From assembly GCF_001680005.1 (NCBI RefSeq), contig NC_033565.1, positions 167,501 to 231,500 on the forward strand: 64,000 bases of DNA, given 5' to 3'. The stretch comes from Plasmodium coatneyi. Lineage: Eukaryota; Apicomplexa; Aconoidasida; Haemosporida; Plasmodiidae. Position 1 is the first letter of the stretch, and every line of letters starts with the position of its first letter. This document shows, piece by piece, positions 43,106 through 53,753 of this stretch. Under the pieces are notes generated by a model that saw only the letters and a list, made by a program, of their open reading frames with translations, had not been told where the DNA came from and ran no database searches. The translations under genes and the position numbers were made by a program.

Positions 43106-44501
43106 ATGAATTTCAGAAAACCTGATAACACCGCGGACCTAATTGACAGTCTAATAAATAGCGAAAATGGAAAAGTTCAAAAGTACATTTTGGAAAGGAA
43201 AAGAAAGGAAAAGGAATTTCTGGAAAAGAAGGAAAACATTAAAAAGAAAACGTTAATGGCTCCAAAACTTAATCAAATGTTTGTTAAAAATAAAAATGAA
43301 GACGACAAGTTAATCAGCGAAACAGTTGGTCTGAGAACCGTCCACGAGTATAAACAGATCAAGAGTGGAATTTATGGCAAAGAGAAGGACAGCCATCTTA
43401 GCGGAAAGGCCAAGGAGGACAAAGATAGCAAAAAGAAAAACCTCAAATTGTCTTTCTGTAGTGATGATGATGAAGAGGTAGAGGAGGAAGACGACGGTGA
43501 AGGGGATGAAGATGGTGACAGTAACCGTGGTGGTGATCGGGACAATGGTGATAAGGAGCTGAAGAACCACTCTGATGGAGGCGCTTCGCAAGAAGAAGAA
43601 AACGATGGCTCAGAAAACCCTTCCCATGAACGTAACCCGTCCAGTGAGGGAAAAAGAAACAAACATGATTCGAGTAAAAACGGTTCAGACAAAAATGACG
43701 CAGACAAGAACCAGCAAGATAACGACACACACGCCAAGTACGACAAAAATAAGCCATTCAAGAAAATCATGAAAGACCCAACTGTAAACACTTCCTTCCT
43801 AAAAGACAAGGAACGAGATGAACAAATAGAATTGCGAAAAAAAGAGTTAAGGGAATTATATTTCAAACTAGAAAATGAACAAAAAGAAAAAACGATTGAA
43901 ATAACCTACTCATACTACGACGGTAGTGGCCATCGGAGAAAAATATCAGTAAAGCAAAAAACCACGATAGGACAATTTATAAATAAATGTGTTGAGAATT
44001 TAAAAAACGAATTTATTCACCTAAGATCGGCATCTTGTGAAACCCTAATGTTTGTGAAGGAAGATATTATTCTTCCGAATTATTTGACCTTTTATGAGTT
44101 AATTAAAAATAAAGCCCAGGGGAAAACAGGGCCATTGTTTGCCTTTGACGCCGTGGAAAGTTTACATGGGGTTACAGACATAAGAAGGGAAAAGACTGAT
44201 GTAAGTGAAAAAAAAAAAATACACTCCTCTAAAGTGTGCACAAATGTGTACACATTTTCTTACGCATGTGTACACATTTGTTTAAATCACACGCACACAA
44301 GTACAAAAATAGCGAATAAGAGAGACTCCCATTTTTCATTTTGGTTTATTCCCCCCCCTTCAGACTCACGCAGGAAAGTTAGTGGAAAAAAAGTGGTACG
44401 AAAAAAACAAGCACATTTTTCCAGCGTCCAAGTGGGAAATTTACAAACCCATGAAAACCTACTCGACAAGCTACACAGATCTGTTTGGCCATTCTGCATA
44501 G
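43106..44501 (+). CDS. XAP5 (FAM50-like) nuclear protein, two exons
   Basis: Exon 1 is 43106-44200 and exon 2 is 44364-44501 (donor GAT|GTAAGT, acceptor CCTTCAG), giving 410 residues. The family signature is complete: DPTVNTSFLKDKERDEQ, then SYYDGSGHRRKISVKQKTTI, LMFVKEDIILPNYLTFYELI, KAQGKTGPLFAFD. Across the intron it continues THAGKLVEKKWYEKNKHIFP, then ASKWEIY. Reading straight through the intron would give a wrong 496-residue product lacking this conserved end. The acidic Asp/Glu-rich insert at about residues 115-160 is low complexity. XAP5/FAM50 proteins are nuclear. They associate with spliceosomal complexes in animals and regulate light-dependent and circadian genes in plants (family knowledge). 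Role in the parasite unknown. Confidence 0.93.
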
Positions 44502-44853
44502 ACTACTTATACGTGTGTCATAAGGATGATGCTCATAATTATAACCATTACAACTACCATAATCATGAAACATTTTTACGATCATTTATTTGTTAACCGC
44601 TGAATCTTGGCTTCCCCTCCCACGCCTCTCTTTGCCGTTCTTCCTGTACGCTTTTTTAAGTACAGCTTTGCCTATATCTACATTTGCAAAAAGGTAAAAG
44701 CATTTATCATTATTTGCATTTTTAGTTATTAACTGTGCATATTTCGCACACCATCTTTAAAGTGCATAATTTTGTTCTGTGCCCCCCTGTAGTATGTTAC
44801 AGAGGGAAAAATGGAACACGTGCATTATTTTCCATTTTCGTTTCATGTGCGTG
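44502..44853. other. Convergent intergenic region
   Basis: The 3' flanks of XAP5 (+) and the membrane-protein gene (-). An alternative last exon of the membrane-protein gene could begin at an AG near 44787-44788, but its reading phase gives no convincing ending. Confidence 0.5.
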
Positions 44854-47800
44854 TTATTCCTTACCCGGGAATAGCTGCGAAAACGTTTGATGTCTTGCGT
44901 CCACATTTTTGTCAGACCCTCGGAGTCTATACAGAAATGTGTTAATATGTTTTTGTTCATAATTTTCATCATACACAATTTTTTGTCTGTTAATTTCGCC
45001 AATTTTGTATTTTTCCCTAATTCTCTTGGCAACGCACTCTCGAATATACACCTGCAAGAATGGGGAAGATGGAGGTGTTCTGCTAACGGTTAGAGTGTTG
45101 GCATGTTTGCATATTTGCAGATGTTTTTTAGAGCTAGGAACACTCCTCTTAGATGGCTCTGCAGGCATTTATGTCTAAGAAGAGGAATTCCTTTAAGCAA
45201 ACCCGCTTCGCAAAGTATTTTTGCGAATTTTAAGCACTTTGCACATATTGTGTAGAAAGTGCGATTAAAATGGCCCCATTTTTGAAGCAGCGATGGACAG
45301 AAAAAATTATGTCGTGGTGAAGCAAACACACTTTATTGTATTTTCCTAAATGTGGTTATGCTATTCTCTTTCCCAATGCAGTTCTTATCACTTTTCTTTT
45401 TTTTTACGTCTTTAAAGCATCTGAGGTCTCGCACCAAATCAGTGAACAGACGCGTCATTTCTGTCCTAAAGGAAATATAATTCCGGTGGAATAGGTTCTT
45501 GTAAATATGCTCCGCCACAAGGACAAACCTGTCAACGGGTGTTTTCTGAATTTCTACGTAGCCTGAAGAGGAAAAAGTTGGACAAGTAAAAATGGCGCTC
45601 CCTTTTATCATCAGTTAGCTTTTAAAAAAAATCATAAAAAAGAATATCACATTATCTCCTACGCGTGTATCCATTTGCGCATTTACAAAATTTTTTTTTT
45701 TTTCTTTGCCCCCTTTTTATCGCGAAACCATTCTCAAACAGGCAGTTGTATATTTGGACATTCGAGTCGTTCCTCCTTAAGCGAATTATGTGATTTATAT
45801 TTTTCGTTATGAATAATAATTGAACGATCGTTTCGGCAATGAATGGGGATATCAACACACAGTGGTGAGAAATGTAGTCCATGTCTTTGGGAGGCACAAC
45901 TTCGTGGCACTTCTTCGCAGGAAAAAAGAAAAAAAATGGGTACATACATCATGATGTTGGGGAAGAAAGAGAACATTTCTCCATTACGCTATTGTTACGT
46001 GTAATCATTTGTGTTTGTCTTTCCCCTATTTGCTCACCTCAACATGGTACTTCTCCAAAGTCATAGAGTGGGCGCCCCCTGTTTTCACTTTCCTGTGATC
46101 CCCCTGTGCATGGTAAAGGTCCTCCCCCATGTTCTTTTTCAAATAGTAAAAGAAATAAAACTGGCTCATCAATGGATGGGTTAAAGGCCCTGCATTTGCA
46201 TTTTCCGCTACCCCTTCATCCTTTATATTCACGTACTTAACGTAAAGGGCAAAATATAGGCACACATCCTTCAGCATGAAATATAAAAAATAAAGCAATA
46301 TAAATGTGTATATAAAAAGAGTAGCAAAGGATAGAATTATTCTCAGACATATGTCATATGTCACTAATCGTATCTGCTCCAGTTGTATGTTAAAAAAAAA
46401 TAAAAACAGAAAAAAAATATTCTCCCATTTGATGTTATACTTTCCTATATCAATGTACGGATTGACGAACATAGAAAAAAAAATGAAGAAAAGTATCGCG
46501 AAGGAGAAACAAATCAGACAACTCAAATGATCATCCATGTGGATAACACACAAAAATAAAATATTAATGAACAAATTTTTAACAATATAGTAGTAATACT
46601 TTTCGTGTTTACATAAAAAGGTGTACAATCCGTAAACATATTTGTACGGATATTTTCGTTTCATTTCTGCAGGTTTGGAATAAATAGACACAAAAAGGAT
46701 CACATAGTAAACAAAACAGGCAATCAGAACAACTGGTATATTCATAAATTTAGAGGCCCTCAAATGCAAGTCATCGTAGCATACCGTTGCGGTGTCGTAA
46801 TACGACCTCTTATAGTTAAACAGGCCAATGCACATGTAGGAGGACAAAAAAATGAACATAATCATCGCGTTAGCCACGTATAAAAAAATGTGCATGTATT
46901 GATAATAACATATTCGAATGGATCTCTTGAAAAATTTTACAACATCCTGATCGTAAAAAAATGTCATGTGAACATAATTTTGAAAAACGTAATTGTGCAA
47001 AAGTAGGGGATACAAATAGGTGTCCACGAGTTTTCTGGCTATGTTCTTCTTAAACCCCCCCGTTTGGTCTTCACTCACCGAATTTGCCTCTTCCTCCCCC
47101 GTGCGGTCCGCCACGATGTTGTGTCCCCCATTTCGCAAATACAAAAAAATCAAATTGCACACCAAAGTGAAGCAAATAAAAAGAAGGATACCCCCAAGTA
47201 GGACCACAATTTGTATGGAATAAATCTTCGAGCGATTTGACCCCACGTGGAGACAGCCCAATTTAACAAAGTGAAGAAAATTCAAGTGAAAAATTTTAAT
47301 TATATCAAAGAAGGCGTTATGCAAATAAATGTTCAGAAGATAGTGAAGCTTTGCATCTCCGCTGTGTAGGTGTGTTGGTTCCTGTTTTCCGTCCCCCCCA
47401 TAGAAGGTATAATTCTCCCTCTCCGTTTCTGTCAAATCGTTTGAAAAACTTAGCAACAAAATGAGGGATAAATAAAATACAAACTCGCGAAAGTAGTGCA
47501 AAAAGTATATAGTCCCCTTCCTGTACACATCAACTTGATAAAAGTAAAGACTTACATTTATGCATTTAAATAAAACTAAAAAAAAGGCAAATGACAGAAT
47601 AAGATAAACCGCCATGTTGAGGATGACAAATATAACGTGGAAGCACTTCCTACAGGTGGCATACTTTAAAAAAATATTTTTGTCATAATTTTGCACACAA
47701 TTATTACACATAAATCCTTCATTATTTTCTGAACACCTCCCACAGGTATCCAAGCAGATATTGGGACTTTTGCAAAATAAATACAAATTATTCATAAAGG

Positions 47801-48224
47801 GATACACATTCTTTTTGTTCTCTTTCACAACACACCTATCGAAATTTTTAACAGTTATTTCATCCTTATGCTTGAAAAAGGCGTCCAAATTGTCTACGTA
47901 CAATTCCGTTAAATCCCTTTTGCAATAAAAACGAGTTCCTAATTCCGAGCACATGTCACACCTATTTCCAACGTAATTTAAATAAAAGTCTCCATCACAT
48001 GAACAGTCATAAATATATTTTGAAGACTTCCTATTGTTGAAGCTACCAGGGGGACAACGAAAACAGCTTTCAGCATTTCTGTAACTTGAGTAGGTGTCCT
48101 CTTCACACGGGTAGCATTTTCCATTCTTAAAATATTCCCCATAGTTGCAAAAAATGGAACTACTCAACGGACGGGGAAGTAACAAGCATGTCAGGAAAAC
48201 CAAACGTGCAAATTTTCCCTTCAT
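44854..48224 (-). CDS. Cys-rich multispan membrane protein (GCC2/GCC3-like)
   Basis: Exons 46038-48224, 45729-45912, 45408-45562 and 44854-45051 join in phase to give about 907 residues. A signal peptide (about 1-22, MKGKFARLVFLTCLLL) precedes a Cys-rich ectodomain to about residue 195. Part of it has the GCC2/GCC3 (ephrin-receptor-like) pattern: KCYPCEEDTYSS, ESCFRCPPGSF, YDCSC; later comes NICLDTCGRCS, MCNNC. From about 195 to 670 there are roughly nine hydrophobic segments with a Gly/Glu insertion near 380-400. The C-terminal exons are cytosolic, soluble and well ordered (PPKDMDYISHHCVLIS, TPVDRFVLVAEHIYKNLF). Such architectures occur in alveolate surface proteins of unknown function. The donor after exon 2 (GTTTCG) is weak, and the last exon may splice at 44865 instead of reading to the TAA at 44854. 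Confidence 0.75.
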
Positions 48225-49045
48225 CAGGAGAAGTGAATTTCGAAGTTCCTTTGCATAGTTAACGCCACGCTAGTCAGTTGTGTGAAAAAGACCACAAAAA
48301 AGGGCAGCATAAAAAAAAAAAAATACAATGAAATTTGTCAATAAATTGTACTAAGGGGGAATTATCCTCATTACAATTGTGTAAATGTTGCAATTTTTTT
48401 TTTTTTCCCCACCCACCGTTAATGTGTCCATACCATTGGTGCTACAAAAATGCACACTTTTTTTTACGCCCTTTTGGCAGTTCTTATTTAACATATTTTT
48501 CTAAGAAAAGTACACCCAAAATGGCAACCATCGGCAGCGTAACATTGCGGGGAAAAAAGCAAAAAAAAAAAAAAAAAATGGTACAGCACCTCCTACAACG
48601 TAGTTCACCTTTTGCGGGATCCCCATTCGCACCGCACGAGGTCATCACAAATGGGGGTAACGTCACGTGGAAACATTTTCACTTCAAATGGATATGCACA
48701 GTAAATAGATTAATTAATAGGGCATGCCCAACATCGCGTGCGAATTACTCACTTATTATTTCTCCTCAACTTCTCTTTTAACATGACCAATTGACCACGC
48801 AAAAATTGCACCTCATGAGTTGGAAGGTTTCCACGTGACGCCGTTCCTATGGACCGTTGCCAATGAGGGGGTATGCCCATCAATTACTTTGCTGAGTTTT
48901 GAAGGAAAAACTGGATCACAGTATAGAGAAGCCCATATGTGTGACATGTGAAGTCCCCCATTTGGCAAACGCACAACTGAAATGTTCGCTTAGAAGATTG
49001 AAAAGAAGCCAGCAGCAGCAGCACCACTAATACGACCACCCCAGG
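48225..49045. other. Divergent promoter region
   Basis: About 0.8 kb between the membrane-protein gene (-) and the helical-repeat gene (+). It is less A+T-rich than other spacers. An ATG frame beginning near 48521 (MATIGSVTLRGKK) runs about 85 codons through a poly-Lys tract, but nothing else supports it. Confidence 0.45.
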
Positions 49046-52000
49046 ATGATAAGGAAAGTCGCGGAAAGCCTGTGCGGCGATTGCTACGCGCTAATCAACG
49101 CCAGGGGGAATAAAAAGTGGACACAACAGCTGCTCCGAGGCAAGAGTATGCTACGATTGACAAAAATAAACTACTCCTTTGTGCAGAAAAATAAAAATGT
49201 CAACAAAAATATATACAATATGAACTGCATCGAATTGTACAGATATAGCTGCTTACTAGAAAGGGAGAATATTACCAATGCGACTATTTACAAACAGATT
49301 AACAAAAGAGTAGAAATGATTTATAAATTTTTAAACCCATCTAAGATTGTCCTCCTAATAAAGTTATACATACAAAATGCCCATTTAAATACCTACCAAA
49401 GTACCTTTCATTGTCTTATCGAAGTAGCAATAACAAAACTGAGAGAATTCCATCTCGAGGAAATTGTAAAATTGTACAACATAATTAGCAAGGTCGAAAA
49501 TAACCAAAACGTCGTCTACCTATTTAAATATGTCAATAACCATTTAATTAATAATTACACCTTCATCGATGTGAAGTCCTTTTCCATCATCCTGAATTCG
49601 CATGCAAAATTGAAAATTAAGGATATGAAATTGATTAACAAATTCTTGCACATTATAATTCAAAAAGGCTTGCATATCGATATTGTGAATTATTCCCTCC
49701 TCTTTAACGCCTTCTACAAGTTAAGACTGGTAGGCAATGACCATATCAACCAGGTTGTGCGGAACTTCTTGTGCGAAATTGATGCGTGGAGGAAAAGGGA
49801 GCATTGCCCTTCCGAATGGGAAGACCACACAGATAGCACAAATGAAGGTGATAAAACTTACCCTGTGACAAACCAACTGGCCGACTACTCCCCCCACCAC
49901 ATATGCAACATTCTGCTCTACTTCACCATTCAGAACATCAACCAAATTGTGAATCCAAATTGGAAGGAAGAGAAGGGTGAAGTAAATTTCACCGATAATA
50001 TACACATATCATTCCTCCTAGACCTAATAATTAAAAAAAAAAACCTCCTAAAATGTGAAGAAATTTTAATGCTCTGTCAGATCTTCAAAATGATGAAAAT
50101 TAAAAATGACATTCTAGTTAACCACATAGAAAAGGAATTACTAACTTATTTTAAAAATGCTAGAGAGCAGGCAGCTAGTCACAACAGTTCCAACAAGACG
50201 GACACGTCACCTACCGCCATTAACTTCACGGATGGCACTCTTGTAAAAATCTTATTCGATATGTGCACCTTCTATAACGATATAGATGTGTACAATCGGA
50301 GCGTCCAACATTTTCTACACAGAAAAATCGATTTCAGCACCGCCCTACTGCTACTTTATGTATATGCAGAAATAAATTTGCTGAACGACAAAATGATCAC
50401 CTTACTAATTCGTATCATTAACAAACATTATGTTCAAAACTTTCAAGTGGAAAATGTGTTCCTCCTTGTTAGGTCCTTCTACAAAATTTGCCTCAACAGT
50501 CAGCACTATTTCGCGCGCAAAAGGGTGGGTCCTGAAGATGTGAATAGCGTGCAATTCGCTTCAAAGATGGATATGCATGCAGAGGCGCCCGTGAAGACGG
50601 GGTATATAACGCGTCATACCTCTGAACAGATAGAAAGCGAACCCAATCGGGCAGCCAATAATGAGGGGAACGTCCCCCCGCATGTGTGCACTAAATTATC
50701 CCGTGAAACTGACAAAAATGGAAGCACAACTGAGGAAAACCTTCCAGAACAGGGAAGCACCGCATATGTAACTCCCCCAAACAAGGAAAGACTATTTCAC
50801 AAAATTGAAACCCTCGTCGATAACGTTTTCATCAAACTTGAAAAAGATTTGCTAAACGGAAACACACCAACGAACGAGCGTAACCTGCCTCTGCTGTGCA
50901 AGATATTGTACTATGCCACCGTCCTCAGGAGGTTCCCCTTCATAAATAGCGTAATTAATTTATTTACAAAAAAAGACAGCTCAGAAATTGGCGATTTTAA
51001 AAATATACTAAACATACTTCATGCCTATTGCTGCGCTAAGAGTAGTGCCCTCTACCTTTGCAAAATAGACCAAATGGAGCTCCAAATGTTGCATGAAGAT
51101 GACGTCACCAAATTGGTCATCAAAGACACCGTTCTCACACGTTACAATTTTATTGTAAATAAGAAAAATTTCAACAAGGAGGTTAAAAATATGATTTATT
51201 TTCTCTTTGCGCAATGCAGGCTGAATGATTACAGATATGTGAACGTGGAAGACATAAAATCGTGGCTGAATTGCTCCTTTTTGAATATACACTTATTGGG
51301 GATGCTCCTCTGCAGTCTTATATCGAAGGAGCTAAACGTGATAACGTGCGTTAATACACCAAGCGGATGTTTATATGAAGGGGAAAAACTGTCCCCGGTG
51401 GAGACCCCCCATGAGGACCCCTGCAAAGAAATGAGGAACAGCCGCATAGCTATAAAAAGAGACACCAAGTTTAAGTACACAAATTTGTATAATCAAATAT
51501 TACCACACATCGATAAACTCATTTCAACGTGCGAAAACGTTTACGACATCACGAGGATTTTCAATTCGTCATTCATTCTTTTAAGCCATTTTAAAAAATT
51601 GAACGAGGAAAATAAAATATGCGCGGAAATTTCACAAGTGAGGAGAAATGTGGATAAAATAATGAACAGCATAGAAAAAAACATGTTGCAAAACCTCCAT
51701 TTGTACAATAAAGAGTTTGTAATTCTCCTCTCCGCCATGTGTATATATAACAACAACTATTCCTACCTTCCATTTTCTTTTTTCTTTCAATATTTCGACT
51801 TGTTCAATTTTAAAAATCACATTTCGTACTTAATTTTGCAAAGTACGGACGAAGAAATTAAGCACATAGCGAATGAGTTGTTCGCCCTCACGAATTATGC
51901 CACAAGTAAAGACACCACAACGCAGGAGGAGAAATACAACGTGGAATCGTTTTATTCCTTTCACATATCGTGCATTATAGAAAGGTTGGGGAAATGCGCT

Positions 52001-53512
52001 CAGAGTAGCCCAAGTTGGGGCAAAAATGGGGAGAAGCACCTGCATGAAGAAGGAAATCAGAACAATAACAACAATCAGGATGACATCCCCCGCGAAGGTT
52101 CATATGAAGAAGGAACCCCCACCAGTCTGACCCCCTTCCAAGTAAAGCACATAATAAACATATACAAACAGCTGATAAGTAAGAATGACATTCCATGCAG
52201 CGATGTTTTCAAAAAGGTTAAAGAAAAATATTTACATGCCTCTGAAATTAACCTCCTCCTGAGGAGCCTTCCCCTGGATGAGCTAAATGACCTATGTCTA
52301 AGCATGCTAAAAAAGAAAGTACCAAATATTTTTCTCTTCAAATGGACGCTAAAAAGGAATTACGAATATATCCATTCAGAGGGAACCCCCCTCTTAACAT
52401 ACGATTATATTGTTAACTTGCTAAGCATTTGCATAAACCTAAAAAGGTACAATCTCTTCATGCAGGACACAGTTGTTAGTAAGATCCTTTTGGACAACTC
52501 GGAAAAATTCGACACTCTTCCCAGGGTGAATAAACTGATCGAGTCGCTGCTTCAGTTAAACATAAGAAGCGTTTATGATAGCATCTCAAAGGAGCTGCTA
52601 CCCACCGTGAAGAAGGTCTACCTGAACTACTTCTCAGATAGGAAAGTTCTGAATTTAGACGAGGTCCTATATTTTATGTTCCTCCTATACAACTTCAACA
52701 AATGTGCAAATTTTTACTGCACATTTGAAAGCTTCTTGGGGAAGCTTACCCAGATAGGGGAGATAAAAGTATGTCCCAAAAGGAGGTACAATTTTGGCAC
52801 CAGTTTAAATAACACTCTTTTTATGGCCAAAAATGTGTACACCTTAAGTGGCGATAAAAATGGAAACCAAAGCCATTCTGTAAGTACACCTTATGAAGAA
52901 ACGGCCAATTTTGACAACGAATATGTTATACACCTGGGTGGGAGAAGCACCAACGAAGGGGGACACAAAACGGAGGATGAAAAATTCACTTACACAGGTG
53001 AAGTGCAAAAGGTGCAAGAGACATACCCCATGGTATGCATAAAAGACCATTCCTTCGTTACGCTTTTCTTGCTCTTGGACCTCCTCAAAAATGATAGCAA
53101 AATTGAACATCACAAAGTTTACCAGTTCTGCCTTACGCTGTTTAAGGATTATATATACCTCCTAAACAAAGAAGTGGTAATCCAATGTCTTTACATTTAC
53201 TTTTACACCCAAATTAATGAAGAACTGACACAAGGACGTAAGATGGATCGAGAAAATAACTCCCCAAATGAGAACATACAACACATCCTCAACGTACTTA
53301 TAACGTTCAGTAATAACTTAGACGTGTATTCAATTTTAAAACTGTCTTTTATCTATATTAACTTATTTATTTATGCACGTAAAAAATATCACGTCCAGGA
53401 AAACGTGAAAATCCTTTTTGAACAAATTAACAAGAAAAAAAGTTTAATCGAAAAAAATAATATGCTCTATGAGCAGGTGAAGAGGTATGAACATGCGCGC
53501 ATGGGGGAGTAG
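49046..53512 (+). CDS. Large helical-repeat protein, probably mitochondrial
   Basis: A 1488-residue single-exon protein with a basic N-terminus (MIRKVAESL, later LLRGKSMLRLTK) that could be an import presequence. The body is a series of paired helices rich in Leu/Ile/Asn/Lys without strict spacing: LYIQNAHLNTYQSTFHCLIE, then KSFSIILNSHAKLKIKDMKL, then NYSLLFNAFYKL. It is interrupted by hydrophilic loops (about 500-590, 1000-1030, 1270-1320). The style is that of the apicomplexan heptatricopeptide/OPR-like organellar RNA-binding proteins, many of which serve the fragmented mitochondrial rRNA. No RAP domain is visible at the C-terminus, which ends in charged helices. Membership of that family is inference from texture, not a sequence match. 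No membrane segment. Confidence 0.6.
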   Translation: MIRKVAESLCGDCYALINARGNKKWTQQLLRGKSMLRLTKINYSFVQKNKNVNKNIYNMNCIELYRYSCLLERENITNATIYKQINKRVEMIYKFLNPSKIVLLIKLYIQNAHLNTYQSTFHCLIEVAITKLREFHLEEIVKLYNIISKVENNQNVVYLFKYVNNHLINNYTFIDVKSFSIILNSHAKLKIKDMKLINKFLHIIIQKGLHIDIVNYSLLFNAFYKLRLVGNDHINQVVRNFLCEIDAWRKREHCPSEWEDHTDSTNEGDKTYPVTNQLADYSPHHICNILLYFTIQNINQIVNPNWKEEKGEVNFTDNIHISFLLDLIIKKKNLLKCEEILMLCQIFKMMKIKNDILVNHIEKELLTYFKNAREQAASHNSSNKTDTSPTAINFTDGTLVKILFDMCTFYNDIDVYNRSVQHFLHRKIDFSTALLLLYVYAEINLLNDKMITLLIRIINKHYVQNFQVENVFLLVRSFYKICLNSQHYFARKRVGPEDVNSVQFASKMDMHAEAPVKTGYITRHTSEQIESEPNRAANNEGNVPPHVCTKLSRETDKNGSTTEENLPEQGSTAYVTPPNKERLFHKIETLVDNVFIKLEKDLLNGNTPTNERNLPLLCKILYYATVLRRFPFINSVINLFTKKDSSEIGDFKNILNILHAYCCAKSSALYLCKIDQMELQMLHEDDVTKLVIKDTVLTRYNFIVNKKNFNKEVKNMIYFLFAQCRLNDYRYVNVEDIKSWLNCSFLNIHLLGMLLCSLISKELNVITCVNTPSGCLYEGEKLSPVETPHEDPCKEMRNSRIAIKRDTKFKYTNLYNQILPHIDKLISTCENVYDITRIFNSSFILLSHFKKLNEENKICAEISQVRRNVDKIMNSIEKNMLQNLHLYNKEFVILLSAMCIYNNNYSYLPFSFFFQYFDLFNFKNHISYLILQSTDEEIKHIANELFALTNYATSKDTTTQEEKYNVESFYSFHISCIIERLGKCAQSSPSWGKNGEKHLHEEGNQNNNNNQDDIPREGSYEEGTPTSLTPFQVKHIINIYKQLISKNDIPCSDVFKKVKEKYLHASEINLLLRSLPLDELNDLCLSMLKKKVPNIFLFKWTLKRNYEYIHSEGTPLLTYDYIVNLLSICINLKRYNLFMQDTVVSKILLDNSEKFDTLPRVNKLIESLLQLNIRSVYDSISKELLPTVKKVYLNYFSDRKVLNLDEVLYFMFLLYNFNKCANFYCTFESFLGKLTQIGEIKVCPKRRYNFGTSLNNTLFMAKNVYTLSGDKNGNQSHSVSTPYEETANFDNEYVIHLGGRSTNEGGHKTEDEKFTYTGEVQKVQETYPMVCIKDHSFVTLFLLLDLLKNDSKIEHHKVYQFCLTLFKDYIYLLNKEVVIQCLYIYFYTQINEELTQGRKMDRENNSPNENIQHILNVLITFSNNLDVYSILKLSFIYINLFIYARKKYHVQENVKILFEQINKKKSLIEKNNMLYEQVKRYEHARMGE

Positions 53513-53753
53513 CAAAGGGGGAAAAATTGACATAAAACGAATATGCTAATGTGAGAACAGGGGGAGCGCGAACTCCGCCTCTCTCCCATTTTTGACTCCT
53601 TCCAAAAGAACCGCAAGGACCTTTCCACACATTAGTGATAGGCCCCTTTATAACAATTTACTTACTCCCCAACTGCTTGTCAAATTAGAACAAAAAAAAA
53701 AAAAAAAAAATAAAAAATTGCCAGATATCATTTTGCCTGTGATTGGCCCCTCT

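Noticed and set aside
44720..44786. Alternative terminal exon for the Cys-rich membrane protein after an AG near 44787
   Set aside because: The phase from the only suitable donor (44865) leads to an unconvincing 20-residue tail, and the frame that looks neater is out of phase.
48335..48781. 148-codon plus-strand frame in the divergent spacer, including MATIGSVTLRGKK
   Set aside because: It passes through a poly-Lys homopolymer and a Phe run. No recognised domain. It more likely belongs to 5' flanking sequence.
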